NCBI GenBank assembly: GCA_021202465.1
Contig: JAJQCZ010000031.1
Coordinates: forward strand, 1-64,000
From: Lachnospiraceae bacterium
GTDB lineage: Bacteria; Bacillota; Clostridia; Lachnospirales; Lachnospiraceae
Reading direction: 5' to 3'
DNA length: 64,000 nt
Under the pieces are notes generated by a model. It saw nothing but the letters and a program-made list of their open reading frames with translations, ran no database searches and was not told where the DNA came from. Position 1 is the first letter of the stretch; every line of letters begins with the position of its first letter. The position numbers and the translations under genes are program-made. Positions 17,259-25,267 of this stretch are shown piece after piece.

Positions 17259-18179
17259 TTGAAAAAATATACATCGATTCTGGCGGCGGCAGCCTGCGGT
17301 CTGTGCCTGCTGGCCATTCCGGGCAGAGAAATCCTTGCTGCCTCTGAGAGTACATATTTTGAAACAATTGTTGTGATTGAGGAAGAGACCGACGCGGTGT
17401 CCCTGCATAGTGAAACCGATGAGAACAGTAAGACGGTCGGTCAGATCTCCTTCGGTGAGATCTGGGAGCTGCAGGGAGAGATCCGGGTGACGAATTCCGA
17501 AGGCACGTCGCTCTGGTACCGTGTGGTGGGCGAGGACGAGGAAGGCTATGTACCTGCGGAAAGTGTCCTCACCGGGAGTGCGGCAGAGGAATATCTGCTG
17601 GAGGAAGATCTGCTTTATGCCGCTGCACTGGATGAGAATCCGGCGGCAGTCTATCTGGAAGCCGATGACAGCGGCGTGATCGTGTATCAGCTCCAGGAAG
17701 GAGATTCCTGTCTGGTCACGGCCGTGGAGGGAGAGTATGCGGTCATCGAGGCGGAAAATGATTTCACCGGGTATGCGCGGCTGGACGAACTTTCTCTTAC
17801 CATGGAGGAGCCCGTGGTGCGAACCCGCGAGAGTCTGGTGGCAACGGCGCTTCAGTATGTGGGGAATCCCTATGTGTGGGGAGGAACCAGCCTGACGGAA
17901 GGCGTGGACTGCTCCGGTTTCACGATGAAGATCTATGAGAAATACGGCATTTCTCTTCCGCATAGCAGCGCGGCGCAGTCGAAGATGGGCACGAAGGTCA
18001 GTTCTTCAGACCTTGAGCCGGGGGATCTGATCTTTTACGGAAGCGGGAAGACAGTCAACCACGTAGCGATCTATATCGGTGACGGCAAGGTCGTTCACGC
18101 AGCCACCGAAAAGACCGGAATCCGCATCTCCGACTGGGATTACAAGACGCCGATTACGATTCGTCGGCTTTTGGAGTGA
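17259..18179 (+). CDS. Secreted NlpC/P60 peptidoglycan endopeptidase
   Basis: This 306-residue exported cell-wall hydrolase cleaves peptide stems of peptidoglycan. A signal peptide (KKYTSILAAAACGLCLLAIPGREILAA) covers about the first 29 residues. One or two bacterial SH3-like wall-binding domains follow (about 35-185). The C-terminal NlpC/P60 domain has the catalytic Cys in VDCSGFT (about 217), His in VNHVAIYIGDG (about 267) and a third polar His in KVVHAATE. The start is TTG with GAGGG just upstream; the nearby ATG at 17240 is out of frame and stops at once. Several Asp/Glu-rich stretches make the linker acidic. It appears to be a single-gene unit. Confidence 0.9.
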   Translation: MKKYTSILAAAACGLCLLAIPGREILAASESTYFETIVVIEEETDAVSLHSETDENSKTVGQISFGEIWELQGEIRVTNSEGTSLWYRVVGEDEEGYVPAESVLTGSAAEEYLLEEDLLYAAALDENPAAVYLEADDSGVIVYQLQEGDSCLVTAVEGEYAVIEAENDFTGYARLDELSLTMEEPVVRTRESLVATALQYVGNPYVWGGTSLTEGVDCSGFTMKIYEKYGISLPHSSAAQSKMGTKVSSSDLEPGDLIFYGSGKTVNHVAIYIGDGKVVHAATEKTGIRISDWDYKTPITIRRLLE

Positions 18180-18191
18180 GAATATTTTCTC

Positions 18192-18219
18192 TTGACAAAA
18201 GAAGATGATTGTGTAAAAT
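18192..18219 (+). promoter_or_regulatory. tmRNA promoter
   Basis: -35 TTGACA (18192-18197), a 16-nt spacer and -10 TAAAAT (18214-18219). The mature tmRNA 5' end is about 32 nt downstream, leaving a short leader for RNase P to remove. Confidence 0.8.
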
Positions 18220-18251
18220 AAAAACAACGAGCGGTTTTTGCCGCCAGACCA

Positions 18252-18599
18252 GGGGTTGTACTGGTTTCGACGGGGATTCTGAAGTTCGGGCAGCCATCCG
18301 TGGACCGTGACCACGATAAAAAACGGAACTTAAATATAAACGCTGACAATAACGAATACGCGTTCGCAGCCTAAGCGCTGCTGCCGGCACTGCGTTGCTC
18401 ACAGCGCGGCTCACCGGTATCATGAACTGTGAGGCACTTTTTCTCCAAAGCTTTGAGGGGTAAAAAGAATTTATGAAGCTACTGAGCCCTGCCGTCGGCC
18501 ACTGGACGACAGGAGGAGGGAATGATCATACAGCGGCTGTGATGGGAGATACCTGAGTGGACGGGTTTTCGGACAGGGGTTCGATTCCCCTCAGCTCCA
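18252..18599 (+). ncRNA. ssrA: tmRNA (transfer-messenger RNA)
   Basis: tmRNA rescues stalled ribosomes and tags the incomplete protein for degradation. The 5' end GGGGTTGTACTGGTTTCGACG and the 3' end GGTTCGATTCCCCTCAGCTCC form the tRNA-like domain, with GGGGTTG pairing to CAGCTCC. The tag frame runs 18339-18374 and reads NADNNEYAFAA followed by TAA, added after the non-templated alanine. The discriminator A is at 18599 and the CCA end is not encoded. Length is about 348 nt. A promoter and a terminator frame it as a single-gene unit. SmpB is not in the window. Confidence 0.96.
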
Positions 18600-18633
18600 T
18601 GAGCACCACCGTTACATGGAAAGAGGCAGAGAT

Positions 18634-18660
18634 CCAACGACAGGAATCGTTGGGTTTTTT
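18634..18660 (+). terminator. tmRNA terminator
   Basis: CCAACGA (18634-18640) pairs with TCGTTGG (18647-18653) across a 6-nt loop and is followed by GTTTTTT. It is a classic intrinsic terminator 35 bp after the tmRNA. Confidence 0.9.
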
Positions 18661-18690
18661 GCTATTTATGATATTTCAGAATTCCGTAAA

Positions 18691-18708
18691 AGATATTTAA
18701 AAATATCT
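18691..18708. repeat. AT-rich palindrome upstream of the BlaI-like gene
   Basis: AGATATTT-AA-AAATATCT, flanked by ATTCCG and CGGAAAT that extend the symmetry with small mismatches. It lies in the AT-rich 227-bp gap after the tmRNA terminator and before the regulator gene. It could be an operator, but it does not resemble the TACA/TGTA pattern of BlaI operators. I see no clear promoter in the rest of the gap. Confidence 0.35.
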
Positions 18709-18887
18709 CCGGAAATTTTGAACAATCTTTAATAACTTAAACACAAAATAGACGTAATTTTATGTTACATTTACTGTCATATGCGAGCCGAAGGATATAG
18801 ATGCTCTTGAGTCAGAACCGGATGCCCGCTTGTAACCGAACGACAAACAGGTAAGAATACATGGCGCAGGCCGGTAAGGAGGTTGTT

Positions 18888-19202
18888 ATGAAATTTCCCA
18901 AATTAACAGAGTGCGAACTGATTGTCATGAAATGCATCTGGGATGCGCGCAGAGAGTGCAAGGTCTCTGAAGTGATGCAGATGCTGAGCGACCGGGGCAT
19001 TCACTACAAGAGGACGACAGTGTCCACATATCTGATTCATCTGAAGGAAAAAGGCTATCTGAGAATCAGTCGTGAAGAGAAGAACGTCTATTATTATGAT
19101 ACGGCGATCGGTTTTGAGGAGTACCGCAAGGAAAGCTCCAAGAACTACATGAATTTCTGGTATCAGGGAAATGTGGACGAATTCCTGAACGATCTGGTAT
19201 AG
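18888..19202 (+). CDS. BlaI/MecI/CopY-family transcriptional regulator
   Basis: A 104-residue winged-helix repressor-like protein. The family opening is LTECELIVMKCIWD, followed by the recognition helix region VSEVMQMLSDRGIHYKRTTVSTYLIHLKEKGYL and a wing (ISREEKNVYYYD). The ATG at 18888 has TAAGGAGG five nt upstream; a longer frame from 18861 has none. Members usually bind DNA as dimers and are often cleaved by BlaR1/MecR1-type proteases, but no such partner gene is adjacent, so the signal and target are unknown. The C-terminus after residue 85 is short, with an unusual Tyr/Asn-rich segment. Confidence 0.85.
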   Translation: MKFPKLTECELIVMKCIWDARRECKVSEVMQMLSDRGIHYKRTTVSTYLIHLKEKGYLRISREEKNVYYYDTAIGFEEYRKESSKNYMNFWYQGNVDEFLNDLV

Positions 19203-19230
19203 AATTTCAGAAGATTCAGCATGGATTTTG

Positions 19231-19259
19231 TTGAGTTTTTCCGGAAATTATCGTATACT
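19231..19259 (+). promoter_or_regulatory. Promoter for the NYN-domain gene
   Basis: -35 TTGAGT (19231-19236), a 17-nt spacer and -10 TATACT (19254-19259), which leaves a leader of about 85 nt before the TTG start. Confidence 0.6.
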
Positions 19260-19351
19260 GAATATGATTTGCGGCGGCAGGCCCTCGGGTCTGCTCCTTT
19301 CATGTAAATGGACGTGAAAAATGGCCGCGGGGAAAGAGGATTGGATTTAAT

Positions 19352-20374
19352 TTGGAAAATTCGGAAAAACGTTTTGCGGTTCTGATCGATGCCGACAATG
19401 TGTCACCCAAATACATCAGTTATATTCTGGATGAGGTCGCCAATCTGGGTGTTGCCACCTACAAGAGAATCTACGGCGACTGGACCGATTCCGCCAAGCG
19501 CGGCTGGAAGGACATCATTCTGGAGTGGTCGGTCAACCCGATCCAGCAGTACAGCTATACGACAGGAAAGAACGCCACGGACTCGGCCATGATCATCGAT
19601 GCGATGGACATCCTGTATTCCGGCAATGTGGAGGGATTCTGCTTGGTCTCCAGCGATTCGGACTTCACCAAGCTGGCGCAGCGGCTGCGCGAGGCCGGCA
19701 TGATGGTTCTGGGGATGGGAGAGAGCAAGACGCCCAAACCGTTCCGGACGGCCTGCGACACCTTCAAGATTCTTGATGTGATCTCCCAGGCGGAGGACAA
19801 CAGCCATAATTCGGCCGAGACGGAGATCGCGGACAAGGCGGATATCACCAGCATTCATGAGATCAAGAAAGCGATCTTCAATATCATGACGGAGAATACC
19901 AACCAGGGCCGCCCCACCGGGATGGCGGATCTGGGCAATCTTCTGGCGAAGCGGTTTTCGGAATTTGACGTGCGGAACTACGGCTATTCCAAGCTGTCCA
20001 CGTTTCTGGAGAGCTTTGACGATTTTGAGATCGTCAAGGAGGGAACGACCTATTATGTCCTGGACAAGCGGGTGGAGATTCCCCGCTTCGAGGTGGAGCG
20101 GGAGATCGAGCGTATCCTGGAGAGAAATCACGGTCAGGTGGATAATCTCAGCATCATCAACGATGAGGTGAAGAAGGCATTTCCGACCTTCCATGCAAAA
20201 CAGTACGGCTTCAGCCGCTTCTCGAATTTCATTCGCAGCTTTGATCAGTTTGAGATTCGCGGAAATACGGTGCGCCTGAGATATCACAGGGAGGAAGCCG
20301 GTCTCCTGGAAGATACGGAGAAATATAACAGATCTTTCAGAAAGAGAGGAAAGGGCTATGAACGAAACATGTAA
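19352..20374 (+). CDS. NYN-domain ribonuclease-like protein with two LOTUS domains
   Basis: A 340-residue protein whose N-terminal NYN domain (about 7-140) has the acidic PIN-like nuclease residues: LIDADN near residue 11, DSAMIIDAMD near 76, and SSDSDF near 98. Two OST-HTH/LOTUS modules follow (about 165-240 and 250-320), each containing a YGYSKLSTFL or YGFSRFSNFI segment. LOTUS domains bind RNA, including G-rich RNA, so a role in RNA processing or decay is likely, though the substrate is unknown. The start is TTG with AGAGGA about 10 nt upstream; no in-frame ATG gives the conserved N-terminus. It overlaps the nitroreductase gene by 17 nt, implying co-expression. Confidence 0.85.
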   Translation: MENSEKRFAVLIDADNVSPKYISYILDEVANLGVATYKRIYGDWTDSAKRGWKDIILEWSVNPIQQYSYTTGKNATDSAMIIDAMDILYSGNVEGFCLVSSDSDFTKLAQRLREAGMMVLGMGESKTPKPFRTACDTFKILDVISQAEDNSHNSAETEIADKADITSIHEIKKAIFNIMTENTNQGRPTGMADLGNLLAKRFSEFDVRNYGYSKLSTFLESFDDFEIVKEGTTYYVLDKRVEIPRFEVEREIERILERNHGQVDNLSIINDEVKKAFPTFHAKQYGFSRFSNFIRSFDQFEIRGNTVRLRYHREEAGLLEDTEKYNRSFRKRGKGYERNM

Positions 20375-20876
20375 GAATCTGACAACGCGGCGAAGCGTCC
20401 GGAAATTCAAACCGGATCAGCTGCTGGAGACGGAACTGCAGGAGGTTCTGGCGGCCGGGATGAACGCTCCCTCCGGCATGAACCGCCAGCCGGCGGTGAT
20501 GGTGGTGGTGCAGGATCCGGAGACGATCCACAAGCTCTCCGCCATGAACGCGGCGGTGATGGGAAAGACGGACATTGATCCCTTCTATGGAGCGCCTACC
20601 GTGGTGGTGGTCCTGTCGGATCCTTCCGCGCTTACCTGGCAGGAGGATGGGACTCTGGTACTCGGGAACCTGATGAATGCGGCCTGGTCCATGGGGATCG
20701 GTTCCTGCTGGGTTCACCGGGCCAGACAGGTCTTCGAGAGCGAGGAAGGCAAGAAGCTTCTTGCGCAGTGGGGTCTGCCGGAGAACTATGTCGGCATCGG
20801 CCACTGCCTCCTGGGATATCCTGACATGGAGCCGAAGAACCTGCCCCGCAAGGAAAACTATATAATCCGCGTCTGA
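20358..20876 (+). CDS. Nitroreductase-family flavoprotein
   Basis: A 172-residue FMN-dependent oxidoreductase. Family hallmarks are TRRSVRKFKPD near residue 10 (FMN phosphate contacts), AAGMNAPSGMNRQP near 32, and the C-terminal IGHCLLGYPDMEPKNLPRKEN. The dimeric enzymes reduce nitro compounds, quinones or flavins with NAD(P)H; the natural substrate here is unknown. The ribosome-binding site AGAGAGGAAAGGGCT lies inside the end of the upstream NYN gene, with which it overlaps. Confidence 0.9.
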   Translation: MNETCKNLTTRRSVRKFKPDQLLETELQEVLAAGMNAPSGMNRQPAVMVVVQDPETIHKLSAMNAAVMGKTDIDPFYGAPTVVVVLSDPSALTWQEDGTLVLGNLMNAAWSMGIGSCWVHRARQVFESEEGKKLLAQWGLPENYVGIGHCLLGYPDMEPKNLPRKENYIIRV

Positions 20877-20931
20877 TCTGTGCGGAATCATCCGCCCGGA
20901 CAGACCGGGGAAACGGAGGAGAACAAAAACG

Positions 20932-21231
20932 ATGGTGAGACATATTGTGAGCTGGAATTTCCGTCCGGATGTACCGGAGGAAACGCGCAGGGAAGTCCTG
21001 GCCAGACTGGCGGAGGAATTCCCGAAATTAAAGGACAAGGTGCCCGGTGTGCTGCGTGTGGAGACAGGTATGCCTCCGATGGACAGCAGCAACGCTGACG
21101 CCGCCCTCTATGTGGAACTGGAGGATGAGGCGGCGCTGGAGGGATACCGCACGCATCCGGATCATCTGGCGGTCGCGTCCATCGTCCGCGCCCATTGCCA
21201 GGAGCGGCGGTGCACGGATTTCCTTGTGTAA
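20932..21231 (+). CDS. Dabb-family stress-responsive protein
   Basis: A 99-residue dimeric alpha/beta-barrel (ferredoxin-like) protein. It shows the family pattern VRHIVSWNF at the N-terminus, a helix around LARLAEEFPKLKDKVPGV, and the typical YRTHPDHLAVASIVRA...RRCTDFLV ending. GGAGGAGAACAAAAACG precedes the ATG. It lies 55 bp after the nitroreductase and is probably co-transcribed with it. Related proteins are often stress-induced or act in small-molecule turnover; no specific function can be assigned. Confidence 0.85.
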   Translation: MVRHIVSWNFRPDVPEETRREVLARLAEEFPKLKDKVPGVLRVETGMPPMDSSNADAALYVELEDEAALEGYRTHPDHLAVASIVRAHCQERRCTDFLV

Positions 21232-21341
21232 GGGGATATGTTTGTTTTTTCTTATATTCAGAAGCCGCGTTTTGCGTGAGATTTGACGTCCTTTTTGTCA
21301 ATCGGAACAGAAATTACCAGTGTATTTTGTTTTGCGGGGTG

Positions 21342-21348
21342 CATACTA
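21342..21348 (+). promoter_or_regulatory. Sigma-G-like -10 element before the spore protein gene
   Basis: CATACTA matches the -10 used by forespore sigma-G, as expected for this gene class, and lies 60 nt before the start. The -35 is unclear: GTGTATT is present but with only about 15 nt spacing. Confidence 0.4.
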
Positions 21349-21407
21349 GCATCGTAACCCGAAGACAAAACACTGACAGTCGAGAAGACAAGAAGGAGGC
21401 GTTAGCA

Positions 21408-21620
21408 ATGGCTAAAACATCTACCGGAAGAATCGAAGTACCCGAGGCAAAGGAAGCGATGGACCGCTTCAAGATGGAAGTGGCGGACGAGATCGGTGTG
21501 CCCCTTTCCAAAGACGGCTACAACGGCAACCTGACCAGCTATGAGAACGGGTCTGTCGGCGGCTATATGGTCAAGAAGATGATCGAGGCCCAGGAGAAGG
21601 AGATGTTCAACCGTCGCTAA
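21408..21620 (+). CDS. Alpha/beta-type small acid-soluble spore protein
   Basis: A 70-residue DNA-binding protein that coats and protects spore DNA. The hallmark central region is present: a GPR-protease-like site in MEVADEIGV, then the conserved LSKDGYNGNLTSYENGSVGG and MVKKMIEAQEK. The ATG at 21408 has AAGGAGG about 9 nt upstream; longer in-frame extensions are not family-like. Expression is expected only in the forespore. A very long hairpin follows the gene. It shows that the organism forms endospores. Confidence 0.95.
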   Translation: MAKTSTGRIEVPEAKEAMDRFKMEVADEIGVPLSKDGYNGNLTSYENGSVGGYMVKKMIEAQEKEMFNRR

Positions 21621-21634
21621 ATGACGAAACGGAC

Positions 21635-21687
21635 GCAGAAGCGAAGCAGGGACATGGCTGTCAGTCATGTCCCTGCTTCGCTTCTGC
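21635..21687. terminator. 22-bp perfect inverted repeat after the spore protein gene
   Basis: The segment 21635-21656 is perfectly complementary to 21666-21687 (22 pairs, 9-nt loop). No T-run follows directly. It sits between the converging spore-protein and apbE genes and probably ends or protects one or both transcripts. Confidence 0.7.
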
Positions 21688-21747
21688 CTGATAACAGATA
21701 ACATTTTTGCAAAAAACGGATCACATGCACAAAGAGAACAGGTGAAG

Positions 21748-22818
21748 TCAGCGGCTGATGACCGTGGCCTCCCGGTCCCCGGAGGCGGTGAAGCACTCCT
21801 GCAGCCCTTCGGTGATGTAGAGTCCGCCGTCTTCCGTGACCCAGACCACCTCCAGGTCCTCGCTGTCGCGCCAGTACGCTGCTGATTCCTCCAGGCCCAT
21901 GACGAAGAAGGCCGTGGAGAGACAGTCAGCGGTCAGTCCGCTGTCGGTGACGATGGTGACAGAGAGAAGCCCACTGTCCGCCGGTGCACCGGTGGAGGCG
22001 TCGAGGATATGGTGGTAACGAACGCCGTCCTCCTCGAAGTAACGCTGGTAGGAACCGGAGGTGACGACGGCTTTGTCGGAAAGCTCCAGGACGCCCACAT
22101 AGGACGAGCCGCTCTCATCCTCCGGATCCTGGATGCCGATCTTCCAGTCGGAACCGTCTTCCTTACTTCCCAGAACGTAGATATTGCCGCCCAGAGACAG
22201 GAGCGCAGTGCTGACACCATTTTCTTTGAGATATGTGACGCAGGTGTCGGTCGCATAGCCTTTGGCTACCGCGCCCAGATCCAGACCTCCTCCCTCAGGA
22301 ATCGAGACCATGAGATCATTGACCGTCACACTCTCCCAGCCGCATACAGTCAGAAGCTCTGTACGTTCTTCTTCGGATACGACCCGATATCCGTCTTCGG
22401 AGGCAGAAGAAAAGCCCCAGGCCACGGACAGCGGATACAGAGAGATATCCAGAGCGCCGTTTGTGGATTTGCACCAGGACAGGGCGGTATTCAGAAGATC
22501 GGCCGTTTCCTGAGAGATGGAGGTCGCCTCACCTTCGCTGTGGTTGATCCGGTACAGATCGCTGTCTTCCTCCGTTACGGAGAGTAATGCTTCGACCCGG
22601 AGGATTTCCTCCTCAAGTCCGGCGACCAGCGTTCCGTCCGTATCGCCCCAGACTTTTACGCTCATATAGGTATCCATGGCGAAGAAATCCGCCTCCTGAA
22701 CCTCCTGGGTAACCTCTGTTTCGGAGGCTTCTGTATCGGAGGCGGCGCATCCCGTCAGGGACGCCGCCCAGAGAAGACAGGCGAAAAATGCTGCATATCC
22801 GGAAATCATTTTAAACAT
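21748..22818 (-). CDS. apbE: FAD:protein FMN transferase lipoprotein
   Basis: ApbE attaches FMN covalently to a Thr of extracytoplasmic flavoproteins, using FAD as donor. The 356-residue protein has a lipoprotein signal with lipobox LTGC (Cys at about 24). The catalytic domain shows AMDTYMSVKVWG, the GGGLDLGAVAKGYATD motif around residues 175-195, SLGGNIYVLG, and the C-terminal SVTIVTDSGLTADCLSTAFFVMG with the metal-binding T/D residues. It is the last gene of the minus-strand run yjbQ - GDSL hydrolase - apbE. Likely targets are RnfD and RnfG, encoded at about 46-48 kb. Confidence 0.95.
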   Translation of the reverse strand: MFKMISGYAAFFACLLWAASLTGCAASDTEASETEVTQEVQEADFFAMDTYMSVKVWGDTDGTLVAGLEEEILRVEALLSVTEEDSDLYRINHSEGEATSISQETADLLNTALSWCKSTNGALDISLYPLSVAWGFSSASEDGYRVVSEEERTELLTVCGWESVTVNDLMVSIPEGGGLDLGAVAKGYATDTCVTYLKENGVSTALLSLGGNIYVLGSKEDGSDWKIGIQDPEDESGSSYVGVLELSDKAVVTSGSYQRYFEEDGVRYHHILDASTGAPADSGLLSVTIVTDSGLTADCLSTAFFVMGLEESAAYWRDSEDLEVVWVTEDGGLYITEGLQECFTASGDREATVISR

Positions 22819-22881
22819 CGGTATTTCGCTTTCTATGTTGTGACCCTACAATGACTGTTTCTCCGCAGATCCTCTGCGAAA

Positions 22882-23499
22882 TCATCCTGCTGCAATGCCT
22901 GAGTCCTGAAAACAGCGCAGCCACTCCGCGGCCAGCAGCTCATGTCCACGGGGCGTCAGATGAATTCCGTCTTCTGTGAGAGCCGTCACTTTCTCGTGCT
23001 CCATCGTTTTTCTCCAGAATTCCTGCAGAGGAATCCAGACGGCTCCGGCTTCCCCGGCGGCCTGACGTGCCGCCCGCTGAAAATCAGCGAGTGTCTCCAT
23101 CCAGGAGAGATATTCCTGCGGCCAGGGAAAAAGGAAGGGCTCCAGAACGATCAAGGCAGCGCCGGAGGACAGCCTGATTTGGGTCAGAATCTCCGAGAGC
23201 AGAGCACCGTATTCTGCGGCGCCGTAACCGCCGGATGCGCACAGGCGGGCACTGACATCATTGATCCCGACCAGCAGGGAAACTGCGTCCGGATTCCCTG
23301 TCAGACGGTCTTCCTTCAGATCACGGAGAACCTGCCATGCAGTATACCCATTGTGCCCTCTGTTTGTCAAATGGTATGTATCCTTCGGAAGCGTATTCCT
23401 CAGTATACGAACATAGCCGGAACCAAGAGGCTCCGGCCGGTCATCCCACAGGCGGTCACAGTCTGTGATGCTGTCGCCCAGGAAAATGATTTCTTTCAT
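22882..23499 (-). CDS. SGNH/GDSL-family hydrolase
   Basis: A 205-residue esterase-type hydrolase. The blocks of the family are present: GDSIT near residue 8 (nucleophile Ser), a Gly in NRGHNGYTAW, GINDVS near residue 78 and DGIHLTPRGH near residue 180 (catalytic Asp-x-x-His). There is no signal peptide, so it should be cytoplasmic. Substrates could be acyl esters or carbohydrate acetyl groups. It starts 14 bp after yjbQ and ends 63 bp before apbE on the same strand; a short hairpin at 22864-22878 lies in that gap. Confidence 0.88.
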   Translation of the reverse strand: MKEIIFLGDSITDCDRLWDDRPEPLGSGYVRILRNTLPKDTYHLTNRGHNGYTAWQVLRDLKEDRLTGNPDAVSLLVGINDVSARLCASGGYGAAEYGALLSEILTQIRLSSGAALIVLEPFLFPWPQEYLSWMETLADFQRAARQAAGEAGAVWIPLQEFWRKTMEHEKVTALTEDGIHLTPRGHELLAAEWLRCFQDSGIAAG

Positions 23500-23513
23500 T
23501 ATAGATATTTCTC

Positions 23514-23918
23514 CTATCCTTCGAGAATCTTTACATAGAAGGTCCGGTCCTTCGGGCCGTCAAATTCACAGAAATAAACGTCCTGATCCTCGCCCAGGAC
23601 GAGTTTCCCTTCCTCCACGATCAGCGTCTTTGTTGCGCCGCATGCGAGAGCTTTCAGACGGGCGTGGGAATCGGCGCGGCGATAATTGCGATTCATACTG
23701 GGAAAGGCCTTCTCCATGCCGTAGATCAGATCCCGTACCGCGTCCGGGTCGGAGCCGGCGCCGACGGCGATGACCGCTGTGGAGTGAGGGCAGAAGACGA
23801 CAGCCAGACCGTCCAGAATCTGTGATTCGGTGATATCCTGACGGACTGACTCGGTGATGCGCACCAGGTGCTGATGCTCTGCAATATTCAGTACATGCTT
23901 GAAAAGTGTCTGCTTCAT
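23514..23918 (-). CDS. YjbQ-family protein (secondary thiamine-phosphate synthase type)
   Basis: A 134-residue protein of the UPF0047/YjbQ family, small oligomeric proteins with weak thiamine-phosphate synthase activity reported for some members and otherwise obscure roles. The conserved block is GLAVVFCPHSTAVIAV near residue 38, with the Cys/His pocket, plus NRNYRRADSHARLKA near 80 and LGEDQDVYFCEFDGP near 110. The start at 23918 gives the usual length; an upstream in-frame ATG at 23954 would add 12 unconserved residues. It leads the minus-strand operon. Confidence 0.85.
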   Translation of the reverse strand: MKQTLFKHVLNIAEHQHLVRITESVRQDITESQILDGLAVVFCPHSTAVIAVGAGSDPDAVRDLIYGMEKAFPSMNRNYRRADSHARLKALACGATKTLIVEEGKLVLGEDQDVYFCEFDGPKDRTFYVKILEG

Positions 23919-24228
23919 GAGTTTTATCTGCCTCCTGACAGAAAGATCGGGCATCTGTGCCGCGGTCTGAAGGTTATATGTATCATTGGCTTTACGTACG
24001 GCACCATTATATCACAAAAAATCCGGGCTGGCTATTTCAAAATTTATTTTATATATATTTTCTCTGTATTACGTCGTCAATCGTCTGATGAATGATTTCG
24101 TTTCGTGTATGCCGATATTGACAAATGTCGGTTTTCCACGTATATTTACAGGGAAAGCTCTGGACGGCAGTTGTGCAAAAACGGACACGATGCCGGATGC
24201 CGATGGAAGAAGGAAGGACATAGTACAA
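23919..24228. other. Divergent intergenic region, AT-rich centre
   Basis: This 310-bp gap lies between divergent yjbQ and the glycosyltransferase gene. The middle (about 24030-24075) is strongly AT-rich and probably carries the plus-strand promoter, but I cannot fix it. For yjbQ I see an extended -10, listed separately. No small gene is evident. Confidence 0.5.
24006..24014 (-). promoter_or_regulatory. Extended -10 promoter for the yjbQ operon
   Basis: On the minus strand the sequence reads TGATATAAT, an extended -10 (TGnTATAAT) about 88 nt upstream of the yjbQ start. No good -35 is visible, which is acceptable for this promoter type. Confidence 0.5.
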
Positions 24229-25248
24229 ATGAAACTGCTGACGATCGCGATTCCCTGCTACAATTCGGAACCTTATATGGAGAAATGCATCCGGTCTCTC
24301 CTGCCCGGCGGGGACAGAGTAGAGATCATTATTGTGGATGACGGATCGCAGAAGGACCGGACGGCACAGATCGCTGACGCGTATGCAAAGCGCTATCCGG
24401 ACCAGGTGCGTGCCATCCATCAGGAGAACGGCGGCCACGGCCAGGCGGTGACAACCGGTCTGAATCATGCCACGGGCCTGTTTTTCAAGGTGGTGGACAG
24501 CGATGACTGGGTGAATCAGGCCGCTTACAAAAAAATCCTCGACACCCTGGAGAATCTCATCACCGGGGGCGAGAAGATCGATATGATGGTGAGCAACTTT
24601 GTCTATGAGAAGGAAGGCGCGAAGCACAAAAAGGTGATGCGCTACGCCAATGCCTTCCCGGAAGGGCGTGTGTTTACCTGGTCAGAGATGGGATCGCTGC
24701 ATCTGGGACAGTATATCCTGATGCATTCGGTGATCTACCGGACTAAGATGCTGCGTGAGTGCGGGCTGAACCTGCCTGCCCATACCTTTTACATAGATAA
24801 TATCTTCGTCTATCATCCTCTTCCTTATGTGAAGAAGCTGTATTATCTGGATGTGAATTTCTACCGGTATTATATCGGGCGGGAAGATCAGTCGGTCAAT
24901 GAGAAGGTGATGATTTCCCGTGTGGATCAGCAGCTGCGTGTCAACCGGCAGATGATCGACGATTATGATCTGGATGATATCCGGGACAAGCGCCTGCGCA
25001 AATATATGATGAGCTATCTGGAGATCATGATGACCGTTTCCTCCATTATGCTCATTCGCTCGCACACAGAGGAAAATCTGCAGAAGAAGGATGAGCTGTG
25101 GGCCTATCTGAAAAAGACACGTCCGGCCATTTACCGGAAGCTTCGCCGGAGGCTGATGGGACAGACCATGAACCTGCCGGGGCGCGGCGGCCGCAGGATC
25201 TCGGAGATCGCCTACAAAATATCGCAGCAGCTGTACGGTTTTAACTGA
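24229..25248 (+). CDS. Family 2 glycosyltransferase
   Basis: A 339-residue glycosyltransferase with the GT-A fold. The N-terminus MKLLTIAIPCYNSEPYMEKCIRSL, the nucleotide-sugar site IIIVDDGSQKDRT near residue 38 and the metal-binding DSDDW near residue 88 define the GT2 family. The C-terminal third is rich in basic residues and Tyr and may contact membrane or acceptor. AGGAAGGA lies about 10 nt before the chosen ATG; upstream in-frame sequence is not conserved in character. Without neighbouring glycan genes the acceptor (cell wall, teichoic acid or glycolipid) is open. Confidence 0.88.
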   Translation: MKLLTIAIPCYNSEPYMEKCIRSLLPGGDRVEIIIVDDGSQKDRTAQIADAYAKRYPDQVRAIHQENGGHGQAVTTGLNHATGLFFKVVDSDDWVNQAAYKKILDTLENLITGGEKIDMMVSNFVYEKEGAKHKKVMRYANAFPEGRVFTWSEMGSLHLGQYILMHSVIYRTKMLRECGLNLPAHTFYIDNIFVYHPLPYVKKLYYLDVNFYRYYIGREDQSVNEKVMISRVDQQLRVNRQMIDDYDLDDIRDKRLRKYMMSYLEIMMTVSSIMLIRSHTEENLQKKDELWAYLKKTRPAIYRKLRRRLMGQTMNLPGRGGRRISEIAYKISQQLYGFN

Positions 25249-25267
25249 TGATTGGTGAGGAATTTGT

